From NCBI GenBank assembly GCA_963971305.1, contig OZ020306.1, forward strand, positions 40,879,512 through 40,943,511: a DNA stretch of 64,000 bases, in the 5' to 3' direction. The notes below the pieces were generated by a model. That model saw nothing but the letters and a program-made list of their open reading frames with translations. It was not told the origin of the DNA and searched no databases. A program made the position numbers and the translations under genes. Source of the DNA: Arcuatula senhousia (lineage: Eukaryota > Mollusca > Bivalvia > Mytilida > Mytilidae). The stretch's first letter is position 1; each line of letters starts with the position of its first letter. Shown piece by piece: positions 36,600-48,667 of the stretch.

Positions 36600-37130
36600 A
36601 AAGCAAAAGTTAGTTAGTTAGTAAGTTAGTTATTGCTTTACTCTCAAGCAGCGCGATTTTGGCTATATCCGGGAGATGAACATGAAAGTGCTGATACAAT
36701 GAACATGAAATGATGATGAAGTGGGGGAATCGGGGACACAAGGCCAATCGGGTATGAGAGTTTTGACTGCCACTAGGAAAAGGAGTGATGGGTAGGGACG
36801 AGAAATTTACCCTCCTGCATGGGGTTCCTACGGGTCCTACTCTTTCCGAGACCTGTAGCAGGGTTCTTTAACGTGCAAGGAACGTGACATTTTTCCAAAC
36901 ACGGTGCACCACTATGGTTTGCGGTCAGGTTTTCCGCATTATCGCCTGACGACATCGCATCTTTCGATGTCAGGACTGCCCCATTCAACCACCTGGGGCA
37001 CACATCCCAGTCGCTTTGTGGGCAAAGCGGCCTGACCCGATGTCAGGTTTCTGAGCGCTCTTTAGTGGACTTTTACCTACAAGCTTAGCGCTGCTGCGGG
37101 CCTTTTCGCCACCCGGAACCCGCACGGGTG
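36600..37130. repeat. Second copy of the 21.7-kb dispersed repeat
   Basis: It shares 'gaacatgaaatgatgatgaa', 'gtagcagggttctttaacgt', 'acggtgcaccactatggttt' and 'gacttttacctacaagctta' with 21690-22120 in the same order. The 76-codon minus-strand frame is shared repeat sequence. Confidence 0.7.
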
Positions 37131-37389
37131 CTAAGCAAAAGAGCTAAACCCCTGTAATGAACATATGTAGTCTTTAATTTTGTGGAACTTTTTTGCAGTG
37201 TTTTTATTTTACATTAGAACTTTCAAAGTGTTTTTTTTTTGCCGGTATCTAATTTTTCCTTTTTGCAGTGGTTTGCATCCCGCAAAAATATAAACCCTCG
37301 AAAATAAATTTCGAAATAAGCATGATAAGTATATGTACAATCATACTCGAATATAAGTAATCGCTAAAATTGAATTCCGCGAGAAAAAA

Positions 37390-38139
37390 CCCATTTTTAG
37401 CTCACCTGGACCGAAGGTCCATGTCAGCTATTGCCATCACCATCCGTTAACATTTTTCAAACGTTAACTCCTCTAACACCATTATTTCAATGGCTTTTAA
37501 ATTTTGCACAGTTGTTAATTAGCATAGGTAGTATAAAACAAGTGAAGGGATTTATGATTCGTCGAAAAAAATGGCCGCCAAGGCTAAAAATAGGACATAG
37601 GGGTAAATTGCAGTTTTTTTGCAAATAACTTGAAAACGGTTACAGATATCAAAATTTTGGCTAGGGTAAAAGTGTTCAGCACCCAAAGATCTACCTGCCC
37701 GGAAATTTTCAGGAAGATCCAACAACCAATGTAGGAGTTATTGCCCTTTTTGTTGATTTTTTACAAATTTTGCACCTGTTTAGCTCAATTTGAGAAATTT
37801 AAATTGCATATTGTTCATGTTAGGCACACCAAGATCTACAAAATATGTAATAGGGTCAACGTTGTAGGACCTTTCCTTCTAGGAGTTATTGCCCTTAGAA
37901 CGTCAAAATTGAGCTGTTAAAAAGCGTTTCCTCATTACATTGAAAACGTTAACTCCTCTGATACATAAGTCCAATTGGAACCAAACTTGGTATTGTTGTT
38001 TATTAGCATTAGGTGTATAGAACAGATGTGGGCATTTACGATTAGTTGTAAAACATGGCCGCTGTGGCTAAAAATAGAAAATTGGGTTAAACTGCATTTT
38101 TTTGCTAATTACTCAAAAAGGGTGACATATTTTTGAATT
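37390..38139 (-). repeat. Hairpin-tailed dispersed repeat (minus orientation)
   Basis: In minus orientation it ends in a near-perfect stem-loop, AGCTGACATGGACC / GGTCCAGGTGAGCT with a TTC loop, then TAAAAATGGG (complement of 37385-37425). The body contains two diverged units with 'gttaactcctctaacac' (37457) and 'gttaactcctctgatac' (37947). Relatives lie at 4560-5110 and 27400-27660. It is truncated at 38139, where the right satellite arm begins. Confidence 0.65.
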
Positions 38140-41100
38140 TTGATTGAGAACAAAAGTGATCTATATCCATTTCAGACAATATATTCGTATGTTCAAAATA
38201 AATCGGACACTTAGTCAAAATTGTAAGAAAAAAATCTTAATTTCTTAAATTGGTTCGAAAATAAAGGAAAACTGTTTAAAAAGACTAAACTGCAGATTTT
38301 CCGTGACTATAAGTCATTTAGGATGTTTTAAAGACAAAATAAAATTGATTAAAAAGTTTATTACCATAACGGTTGTTGTTACAATAAGGATTTCGGTAGT
38401 CAACCGTTATTGTAATAAAAACTTTAAAGACATATTTTGTTAAGAAGTGACTCAAAATGTCTTAAATATGAACCAGTTAGTATATTGAAGTACTAGTAGA
38501 TCATCTTTATCCATCTCAGATAATTTATTTATTCTTTTTAGAATATACCGGACACAAAATCAAAATTGTAAGAAAAAATTCGTAATTTCTTGAATTGGTT
38601 CGAAAATAAAGGAAAACTGTTTAAAAAGACTATAATGCCGATTTTCCGTGACTATAAATCATTTAAGATGTTTTAAAGACAAAATAAGATTGATTTAAAA
38701 AGTTTATTATCATAACGGATGTTGTAACAATAAGGATTTCGGTCGTCAACCGTTATTGTAATAAAAACTTCAAAGATTAATTTTGTTTAGAGGTGTCTCA
38801 AAATAACTTAAATATGAATCAATTAGTATATTCAAGTACTAGTAGATCATCTTTATCCATCTCGGAAAATATATTCATATTTTCAGAATATATTGGACAC
38901 TTATACAAAATTGTAAGAAAAAATCTTAATTTCTGAAATTAGTTCGAAAATAAAGGAAAACTGTTTAAAATGACTGAAATACCAATTTTCCGTGACTATT
39001 AGTCATTTTTGGATGTTTTAAATACAAAATAAGATTGATTAAAAAAGTTTATTACCATAACGGTTGTTGTTACAATAAGGATTTCGGTCGTCAACCGTTA
39101 TTGTAATAAAACCTTCAAAGACATTTTGTTCAGAAGTGACTCAAAATGACTTGAATTTGAAACAATTAGTATATTCAAGTACTAGTAGATCATCTATATC
39201 CATTTCAGACAATATACTCATATTTTCAGAATATATGGGACACTTAGCCAAAACTGTAAGAAAATCTTAATTTCTGAAATTAGCTGAAAATATAGAAAAT
39301 AACCGTATAAAATGACTGAAATACCAATTTCCCGCGACTATTAGTCATTTAGACTGTTTTAAAGACGAAATAAGATTGATTGAAAAAGTTTATTACCATA
39401 ACGGTTGTTGTTACAATAAGGATTTCGGTCGTCAACCGTTATTGTAATAAAAACTTCAAAGACATATTTTGTTAAAAAGTGACTCGAAATGACTTAAATA
39501 TGAACCAGTTAGTATATTGAAGTACTAGTAGACCATCTTTATCCATCTCAGATAATATATTTATTCTTTTCAGAATATATCGGACACTAAGTCAAAATTG
39601 TAAGAAAAAAATCTTAATTTCTTAAATTGGTTCGAAAATAAAGGAAAACTGTTTAAAAAGACTAAAATGCAGATTTTCCGTGACTATAAGTCATTTAGGA
39701 TGTTTTAAAGACAAAATAAGATTGATTAAAAAAGTTTATTACCATAACGGTTGTTGTTACAATAAGGATTTCGGCCGTCAACCGTTATTGTAATAAAAAC
39801 TTCAAAGACATATTTTGCTAAGAAGTGACTCAAAATGACTTAAATATGAACAAATTAGTATATTCAAGTACTAGTAGATCATCTATATCCATTTCAGACA
39901 ATATATTCGTATTTTCAAAATATATCGGAAACTTAGTCAAAATTGTAAGAAAAAAATCTTTCCTAAATTGGTTCGAAAATAAAGGAAAACTGTTTAAAAA
40001 GACTAAAATGCAGATTTTCCGTGACTATAAGTCATTTAGGATGTTTTAAAGACAAAATAAGATTGATTAAAAAAGTTTATTACCATAACGGTTGTTGTTA
40101 CAATAAGGATTTCTGTCGTCAACCGTTATTGTAATGAAAACTTCAAAGACATATTTTATTAAGAAGTGCCTCAAAATGACTTAAATATGAATGAATTAGT
40201 ATATTCATGTACTAGTAGATCATATATATCCATTTCAGACAATATATTCGTATTTTCAAAATATATGGGACACTTAGTCAAAATTGTAAGAAAAAAATCT
40301 TAATTTCTTAAATTGGTTCGAAAATAAAGGAAAACTGCTTAAGAAGACTAAAATGCAGATTTTCCGTGACTATAAGTCATTTAGGATGTTTTTAAGACAA
40401 AAGAAGATTGATTAAAAAAGTTTATTACCATAACGGTTGTTGTTACAATAAGGATTTCGGTCGTCAACCGTTATTGTAATAAAACCTTCAAAGACATATT
40501 TTGTTAAGAAGTTACTCAAAATGACTTAAATTTGAATGAATTAGTATATTCAAGTACTAGTAGATCATCTATATCCATTTCAGACAATATATTCGTATTT
40601 TCAAAATATATCGGACACTTAGTCACAATTGTAAGAAAAAAATCTTAATTTCTTAAATTGGTTCGAAAATAAAGGAAAACTGTTTAAAAAGACTTAAATG
40701 CAGATTTTCCGTGACTATAAGTCATTTAGGATGTTTTAAAGACATAATAAGATTGAATAAAAATGTTTATTACCATAACGGTTGTTGTTACAATAAGGAT
40801 TTCGGTCGTCAACCGTTATTGTAATAAAACCTTCAAAGACATATTTTGTTAAGAAGTGACTCAATAAGACTTAAATATGAATGAATTAATATATTCAAGT
40901 AGATCATCTATATCCATTTCAGACAATATATTCATATTTTCAGAACATATCGGACACTCAACCAAAATTGTAAGAAAAAATCTTAATTTCTGAAATTTGT
41001 TCGTAATATTGAAAATAACTGTTTAAATTCACTGAAATACCAATTTTCGGCGACTATGTGTCATTTAGGATGTTTAAAGAGAAAACAAGATTGATTGAAA

Positions 41101-42215
41101 AAGTTTGTTACCATAACGGTTGTTGTTACAATAAGAATTTCGGCCGTCAACCGTTATTGTAATAAAAACTTCAAAGACGTATTTTGTTTAGAATTGAATC
41201 AAAATGTCTTAAACATGAATCAATTAGTATATTCATGTACTAGTAGATCATATATATCCATTTCAGACAATATATTCGTATTTTCAAAATATATCGGACA
41301 CTTAGTCAAAATTGTTAGAAAAAATCTTAATTTCTTAAATTGGTTCCGCAAATAAAGGAAAACTGTTTAAAAAGACTAACATGCCGATTTTCCGTGACTA
41401 TAAGTCATTTAGGATGTTTTAAAGACAAAATGAGATTGATTAAAAAAGTTTATTACCATAACGGTTGTTGTTACAATAAGGATTTCGGTCGTCAACCGTT
41501 ATTGTAATAAAAACTTCAAAGACATATTTTGTTCAAAAGTGACTCGAAATGACCTAAATATGAACCAGTTAGAATATTGAAGTACTAGTAGATCATCTTT
41601 ATCCATCTCAGATAATATATTTATTCTTTTCAGAATGTATCGGACACTAAGGCCAATTGTAAGAAAACAATCGTAATTTCTTAAATTGGTTCGAAAATAA
41701 AGGAAAACTGTTTAAAAAGACTAAAATGCAGATTTTCCGTGACTATAAGTCATTAAGGATGTTTTAAAGACAAAATAAGATTGATTAAAAAAGTTTATTA
41801 CCATAACGGTTGTTGTTACAATAAGGATTTCGGCCGTCAACCGTTATTGTAATAAAAACTTCAAAGACATATTTTGTTAAAAAGTGACTCGAATGACATA
41901 AATATGAATTGATTAGTATATTCAAGTACTAGTGGATCATCTATATCCATTTCAGACAATATATTCATATTTTCAGAACTTATCGGACACTTAGCCAAAA
42001 TTGTAAGTAAAAATCTTAATTTCTGAAATTTGTTCGAAAATATAGAGAATAACTGTTTAAAATTAAAATACAAATTTTCAGCGACAATTAGTCATTTAAG
42101 ATGTTGTGAAGACGAAATAAGATTGATTGAAAAAGTTTGTTACCATAACGGTTGTTGTTACAATAGGGATTTCGGCCGTCAACCGTTATTGTAATAAAAA
42201 CTTCAAAGACATTTC
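38140..42215 (-). repeat. Right-arm tandem array, about 345-bp unit, inverted
   Basis: The inverted marker 'caaccgtt' falls at 38401, 38747, 39092, 39433, 39779, 40120, 40465, 40810, 41148, 41493, 41838 and 42180: twelve copies at 338-346-base steps. Units are the reverse complement of the left arm. Subtypes distinguished by 'ccatttcagacaatatattc' and 'ccatctcagataatatattt' alternate without a fixed order. Confidence 0.9.
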
Positions 42216-42579
42216 TTGGTTTTAATAGTAATAATTACAACTGACATCGGTATTTAGCAATCCAGAAATATATTTTGACTTCAACTAAGAAGTAAAATTA
42301 ATTCAAAAATTTAAATTTTACGATTTAAAAAAGTTTATTACAATAACGGTTGAGCATGCCAACCGTTATTGTGATAACAACTGTTATTGTAATAAACTGT
42401 TTTTAAATGTTAATTATGTTCATAATTAGTTAGAATGTTCAATTAGTTTTTGTGATAATATCTTAGTTACAATTAATTCCTTCGCGTAAAATAAAAAAAA
42501 TCACTTTTAATTCATATAAAAAAAATTATTACAATAACGGTTGTTATTACAATAACGGTTGTCACAGTGCACTAAGGAC

Positions 42580-43180
42580 ATGATGCATTTGTTTAAGGCC
42601 AACTAGATTTTGTTAAAGGGGGAGGGTCAGACTTTGCTTCAATTTTAGTCAACATTGATGTATTTAAACAGAAAATTAGCGATGATCGCTAAGAAGACAG
42701 GGCCTCAATCATATTATAGACCGGGCTTAGGAACCGACCATTTAACTTTAAATGAGGGGGTTTGTTTTATGTTTTGGCCGGGAAAATATTTATTTTTAAA
42801 GGTAAAGAGACAAAATATTTTATTATTTATTCATTATGAGCATAATTTTGTATAGAAATTCTTCTTTAAAATACTTCTTGCTCTCAATCTTTGCTGCCAA
42901 AACATTTTTTTCAAGAAAAATGTTTTTCCCTGAAGTAAACAAAGCGGAGAATAGCGTATCCGCTTGAAAATGATTATAGCGTAAAAGGCGTATGTACAAG
43001 TGTGGTAAGGGTGTATTTTAGATAAGTCTTGGGAATTATAGACCCGTTTTAATTTGAATCTTTAGAGAACCATAGACCTGTAAACAAAGTGCTATAAATA
43101 ATACCATTTATCGTATTGAAAGATACATTTAACACGGAAAAGAAGTTTTCTTCATTGTTTGTATGGAGAAGAGCTATATC
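42580..43180. other. Intron sequence, nothing coding
   Basis: It contains a member of the 'gaccatttaacttt...ggggg' family at 42725-42790 and otherwise nothing I recognise. Confidence 0.4.
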
Positions 43181-43450
43181 GTTACGCTTGTACATCCGTG
43201 CATCCAATCGCCGGTGTATCCGTGACACTTTGGTCATTTTGAATACTACATAATGGATGCCAATGATCTTTGATACTATTTCAATACTAGATTTGATTTG
43301 AATAGCAACACGTTACGCTTGTACGTCCGTGCATCCAATCGCCGGTGTTTCCGTGACACTTTGGTCATTTTGAATACTACATTGTACATAATGGATGCAA
43401 ATGATCTTTGATAATATTTCAATACTAGATTTGATTTGAATAGCAACACA
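43181..43450. repeat. Tandem duplication, about 131 bp, two copies
   Basis: 'gttacgcttgtac' starts the copies at 43181 and 43312, and both end in 'aatagcaacac'. The second copy carries an extra 'attgtaca'-like insertion of 8 bases. Similarity is very high, so the duplication is recent. Confidence 0.85.
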
Positions 43451-44334
43451 CCACCCACACGAAAATAGGTCACTGCGTCCTATATTTTACACATGAACGA
43501 CTATGTCTTATTTCTTTGTTTACTTAATGTTCAAGTTTGCTATTGCTACATGCATGTTTGGAGTAAATAAATTTAAACACTAGGTGTGTACCGCTACCGC
43601 CCACTATAATTTGGGTGACTGAGAACTTCATGTTTGACAGGGGGGGTGATATTTCAAGTACGGACGGTTTCCCGTTGATCAAAGATACATTTTCCTTGTA
43701 TTTTTTATTATTATTTGTAGTGGGTTTTTTCTTCTCTAATGATTTTTATTGGTATAAGAATTCTAAACATAATTATATCCGCGTTTAAATATTGACATTG
43801 AAAACGTAAGTGTAACAAAGGCATATTATATCTGATGCATGTTGAAACAAAATATTACTTAATCTTTATTTTGAAAAACAAATATCAGCGATTTTAAGAG
43901 CTTGTGTCAGAACAGTTTCTCTCATTTTTAAATAGAAATTTGTTCCGGTTGCTTAACGAATGACGGCACGTGACAGTTATGAACTTGTGAGTCTGATTCT
44001 GATAGAAAAATATGTGAAAATAAAAACCAAAGAACTCGCGCATTCGGTGTGTCGGGCTAGGTTACATGTATTAAGGATTCTTTGTACAAAGCATTGAAAG
44101 CATTATAATTTAATGATAATTAAAATATTCTTGTCATCGCAAAAAACTACGAAGATGAAGGACAGTTAATAATAGTATATTATTTCCTGCTTAAGTTTAT
44201 GACAGTTCAAGACAGAAAACACAAATCTTTCATGACCTATTATTCCTGCAGCAATTCACAACAGTGCATAACAGTTAGTTGATATCTTGTCAAAAACCAC
44301 CTTTAACTATGCCAATGGTGGACAGTGCATAATA
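43451..44334. other. Intron sequence flanking the TIR element
   Basis: The last 150 bases are rich in 'acagt' and 'cagtgcataacagt' motifs. Similar motifs resume on the far side at 48700-49000, so the element inserted into an existing ACAGT-rich tract. Confidence 0.5.
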
Positions 44335-47300
44335 CAGTACTTGAACCGATCAATGCAACAGTTTTTGCGATCCGTCACGCGTCATCAATCAGTCACCAAT
44401 CAGTCATCGATCCGGTCTCAATCATTCACCGATCAGTCATCAATCAGTCACCAATCCGTCATCGATCAGTCACCAATCCGTCCGATCCTATCCGTCAAAT
44501 GCATCCCATGATGCAATTTACCAATCCGTCACGCGTCAATTCAATCTAAAATACGGAATTTTTAAGTTCGTTTCGCTTATTGTATCACGTGACTCCTACA
44601 TCGAATGCATAAAATCTTTGAATAAAATAGAAATCTATAAAAATAAATTTAAGAGCGGGATATTTGACAAGTTTTATATTAATAATAAAAAATAGGATAT
44701 TACAAATCACAGCCAAATTGTGCTTAAATAAATATTAAAGTCAAACTTTAATGTAAATTAAGACATAACACATTTCTGTTTTAAAATGTGAAAATTCATA
44801 CGATTTTTGATGTCAAATATAATATATTTTGAAATAAATCATTTAAAATCATGTCAGAAAGTTATTTTGAAAACATTTTTTTATGATTGTTTTAAAACCA
44901 TCATATAATATTAAGCTCAAACATCAGATTTTTAATTTCTTATACATTTGTAGCTTGCATAAGAAATGTTTGGTCTTAACATTTCTATAATGGAATTAAA
45001 TTTTCTTCATAATCTCTTAAAAATGGTAAAATAACCTTCTTTTTCAAGTGAAAGATATGAAGTTATTCAAGTTTTCAAAAAAATATAGCATTTATGTGTC
45101 AAATCTGATGAAAATAGTTGTTTCGCAAACAATTTCATGTCAACTTTATTCAACCGTCATATAATGTTATGCTCAAATATAAGATTTTACTAAAGTTTTA
45201 TATATTTTATATAAAAAATTTGCAAATGTGATCTTTATTCCTTTGCGAACAAATTTTCTTTTTTATCTCTTAACTATATGAACTTTATTTTTTAAGTCAG
45301 CAATATGTTGTTATGCAACTTTTCAACTTATCTTAGCATTAAGGTGTCAAACCTGATGAAAAAAGTTGTTTCGCAAACATTTTCTTGGCAATTTTATTAA
45401 ACCATCATATAATTTTATGCTCAAATATAAGATTTTACTGAAGTATCATATATTTTAAATAAGAAATTTGCAAATGTGATCTATATTCCTTTGCGAACAA
45501 ATTTTCTTCATAATCTCTTAACTTTATGAACCTTATTTTTTAAGGCGCCAATATGTACTTATGCAAATTTTCAACTGAACATGCCATTAATGTGTCAAAT
45601 CTGATGAAAAAAGTTGTTTCGCAAACATTTTCTTGTCAATTTTATTTAACCGTCATATAATTTCAAGCTAAAATATAAGATTTAACTAAAGTTTCATATA
45701 TTTTACATCAGAAATTTGCAAATGTGATCTATATTCTTTTGCGAACAAATTTTCTTTATTATCTCTTAACTTTATTAACCTTACTTTTTAAGGCAGCAAT
45801 ATGTATTTATGCAACTTTTCAACTTAACATACCATTAATGTGTCAAACCTGATAAAAAAAGTTGTTTCGCAAACATTTTCTTGTCAATTTTATTTAACCG
45901 TCATATAATTTTAAGCTAAAATATAAGATTTAACTAAAGTTTCATATATTTTACATCAGAAATTTGCAAATGTGATCTATATTCCTTTGCGAACAAATTT
46001 TCTTCATAATCTCTTAACTTTATGAACCTTATTTTTTAAGGCGCCAATATGTACTTATGCAAATTTTCAACTGAACATGCCATTAATGTGTCAAATCTGA
46101 TGAAAAAAGTTGTTTCGCAAACATTTTCTTGTCAATTTTATTTAACCGTCATATAATTTCAAGCTAAAATATAAGATTTAACTAAAGTTTTATATATTTT
46201 ACATCAGAAATTTGCAAATGTGATCTATATTCCTTTGCGAACAAATTTTCTTTATTATCTCTTAACTATATGAACCTTATTTTTTAAGTCAGCAATGTGT
46301 ACTTATGCAACTTTTCAACCTATCTTAGCATTAATGTGTCAAACCTGATGAAAAAAGTTGTTTCGCAAACATTTTGTTGGCAATTTTATTAAACCGTCAT
46401 ATAACTTTATGCTCAATATTTAAGATTTTACAAAAGTTTCATATATTTTAGATAAGAAATTTGCAAATGTGATCTATATTACTTTGCAAACAAATTTTCT
46501 TCATAATCTCTTAACTTTATGAACCTTATTTTTTAACGCGCCAATATGTACTTATGCAAATTTTCAACTGAACATGCCATTAATGTGTCAAATCTGATGA
46601 AAAAAGTTGTTTCGCAAACATTTTCTTGTCACTTTTATTTAACCGTCATATAATTTTAAGCTAAAATATAAGATTTAACTAAAGTTTCATATATTTTACA
46701 TCAGAAATTTGCAAATGTGATCTATATTCTTTTGCGAACAAATTTTCTTTATTATCTCTTAACTTTATTAACCTTACTTTTTAAGGCAGCAATATGTATT
46801 TATGCAACTTTTCAACTTAACATACCATTCATGTGTCAAACCTGATAAAAAAAGTTGTTTCGCAAACATTTTCTTGTCAATTTTATTTAACCGTCATATA
46901 ATTTTAAGCTAAAATATAAGATTTAACTAAAGTTTCATATATTTTACATCAGAAATTTGCAAATGTGATCTATATTCCTTTGCGAACAAATTTTCTTCAT
47001 AATCTCTTAACTTTATGAACCTTATTTTTTAAGGCGCCAATATGTACTTATGCAAATTTTCAACTGAACATGCCATTAATGTGTCAAATCTGATGAAAAA
47101 AGTTGTTTCGCAAACATTTTCTTGTCAATTTTATTTTACCGTCATATAATTTCAAGCTAAAATATAAGATTTAACTAAAGTTTTATATATTTTACATCAG
47201 AAATTTGCAAATGTGATCTATATTCATTTGCAAACAAATTTTCTTTATTATCTCTTAACTATATGAACCTTATTTTTTAAGTCAGCAATGTGTACTTATG

Positions 47301-48667
47301 CAACTTTTCAACCTATCTTAGAATTAATGTGTCAAACCTGATGAAAAAAGTTGTTTCGCAAACATTTTGTTGGCAATTTTATTTAACCGTCATATAACTT
47401 TATGCTCAAATATAAGATTTTACAAAAGTTTCATATATTTTAGATAAGAAATTTGCAAATGTGATCTATATTACTTTGCAAACAAATTTTCTTCATAATC
47501 TCTTAACTTTATGAACCTTATTTTTTAACGCGCCAATATGTACTTATGCAAATTTTCAACTGAACATGCCATTAATGTGTCAAACCTGATGAAAAAAAAT
47601 GTTTCGCAAACATTTTCTTGTCAGTTTTATTTAACCGTCATATAATTTTAAGCTAAAATATAAGATTTAACTAAAGTTTCATATATTTTACATCAGAAAT
47701 TTGCAAATGTGATCTATATTCCTTTGCAAAACTAAATTTCTTTATTATCTCTTAACTTTATTTACCTTACTTTTTAAGGCAGCAATATGTATGTATGCAA
47801 CTTTTCAACTTAACATACCATTAATGTGTCAAACCTGATGAAAAAAGTTGTTTCGCAAACATTTTCTTGTCAATTTTATTAAACCATCATATAATTTTAT
47901 GCTCAAATATAAGATTTTACTAAAGTTTCATATATTTTACATAAGAAATTTGCAAATGTGATCTATATTCCTATGCGAACAAATTTAACACAGTGAATCA
48001 AAAGAAAATTAAAATAAAATTTACTAGATTATTGATATCTCCTGAATATTTTGTTGATTATATATGTTACAAATTGTTGAAATAATCATTCTAAGCAGAA
48101 CCCTTTAACATTTCAAAGATTTTTTCAGTACAGTTTCTGTTTTTGTATTTAAAAATCAGAACAAATAAAATAAAATTATATTATTATTATTTTTATGGAA
48201 GAAGAGAACACGAACTTTGCCTATTTAGTTTAAAGGAAGTACTATGTAAACAATTATTAAATTCATTAGATTAATAATATTAACATATTTAAATAGAAAA
48301 TGTACGTCTTAATTAACACTATAGCATAATTTATTTAAAACAAATTAAATTAACGCCGCCCTGGTTTGTGTTGCGTTATACATGTTATAAACGTATAGGT
48401 AAAAACGATAACTTCGTTTCACAGAAGAGTTTTCTAATTATACCGATCGATCGTATCAGTCAAAATAACGGATCGATAGCCCGGTTACCTAAGGTATCCG
48501 TCATCCGTCCAATCCGTCCGATCCGTCATCAATCAGTCAACAACCAGTCACCAATCAGTCACCAATCCGTCATCAATCAGTCATCAATCCGGTCCAAACG
48601 CGTCATCAATCCGTCACCGATCAGTCATCGATCCGTCAAAGTGTTGCATTGATCGGTTCAAGTACTG
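44335..48667. mobile_element. 4.3-kb non-autonomous TIR element carrying a satellite array
   Basis: The terminal inverted repeats are perfect over 26 bases: CAGTACTTGAACCG... at 44335-44360 and its complement at 48642-48667. TA flanks both ends (44333-44334 and 48668-48669), as for Tc1/mariner-type insertion. Inside each end lies an 11-bp minisatellite ('gtcatcaatca' variants) at 44372-44545 and 48490-48640, in the same orientation at both ends. The core is AT-rich and includes twelve 248-bp repeats. No transposase was found, so movement would need an enzyme supplied elsewhere. The superfamily is inferred from the TA target and CAGT start. Confidence 0.85.
44990..47985 (+). repeat. 248-bp tandem array with four-unit higher-order structure
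   Basis: The marker 'tttcgcaaac' lies at 45121, 45369, 45617, 45865, 46113, 46361, 46610, 46858, 47106, 47354, 47602 and 47851, at steps of 248 or 249. Units fall into three types: 'gtcagcaa' with 'atcttag', 'gcgccaa' with 'ctgaacatgcc', and 'ggcagcaa' with 'cttaacatacc'. They repeat in the order 1-2-3-2 with a period of 992-993 bases. Earlier sequence at 44890-45000 is a more diverged edge. Confidence 0.9.

Larger units (their letters stand above)
34871..38139. other. Spacer of the fold-back element, holding other repeats
   Basis: 34920-35400 is rich in short palindromes (AGTTAACT, CAGATCTG) and ends 'cgaacccatctgta', whose complement resembles the start of the 6.5-kb array. 36055-36215 (-) is a Penelope-like 3' tail ('gcaatggaagggagaggttt' in complement). 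36600-37130 is the 21.7-kb dispersed repeat. 37390-38139 is the hairpin-tailed repeat. No transposase or other gene was recognised in the spacer, so it seems to be captured or invaded DNA. Confidence 0.6.
31493..42579. mobile_element. 11-kb fold-back element with satellite-filled inverted arms
   Basis: The left end, 'gtgcactgtaacaaccg' at 31519, is matched inverted by the right end, 'cggttgtcacagtgcac', ending at 42572. The similarity runs inward through about 380 bases of unique arm (31520-31900 against 42220-42572). It then continues into tandem arrays of a ~345-bp unit in opposite orientations (31890-34870 and 38140-42215) around a 3.3-kb spacer. 'tccttagt' at 31493 and its complement at 42571 may be the true outer ends. 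No transposase is visible. The layout resembles fold-back transposons such as Drosophila FB or sea urchin TU; class and target duplication are unresolved. Confidence 0.75.

Noticed and set aside
32074..42073. Many 62-86-codon frames with SISDNIFVFSKYIGHL-like peptides
   Set aside because: One per 345-bp satellite unit, on the strand following array orientation; no start context, and degenerate between copies.
31503..42579. 'actaaggac' at both flanks of the fold-back element as a 9-bp target duplication
   Set aside because: On the left it is seven bases away from the matched terminus, and on the right it overlaps the terminus. It reads better as part of an imperfect outer inverted repeat (TCCTTAGT), so no duplication is claimed.
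44990..47985. CTGATGA followed by a possible stem in each 248-bp unit, resembling a hammerhead core
   Set aside because: The second core box reads GCAAA, not GAAA, in every unit; several units have CTGATAA; and no adjacent stem I can be drawn.
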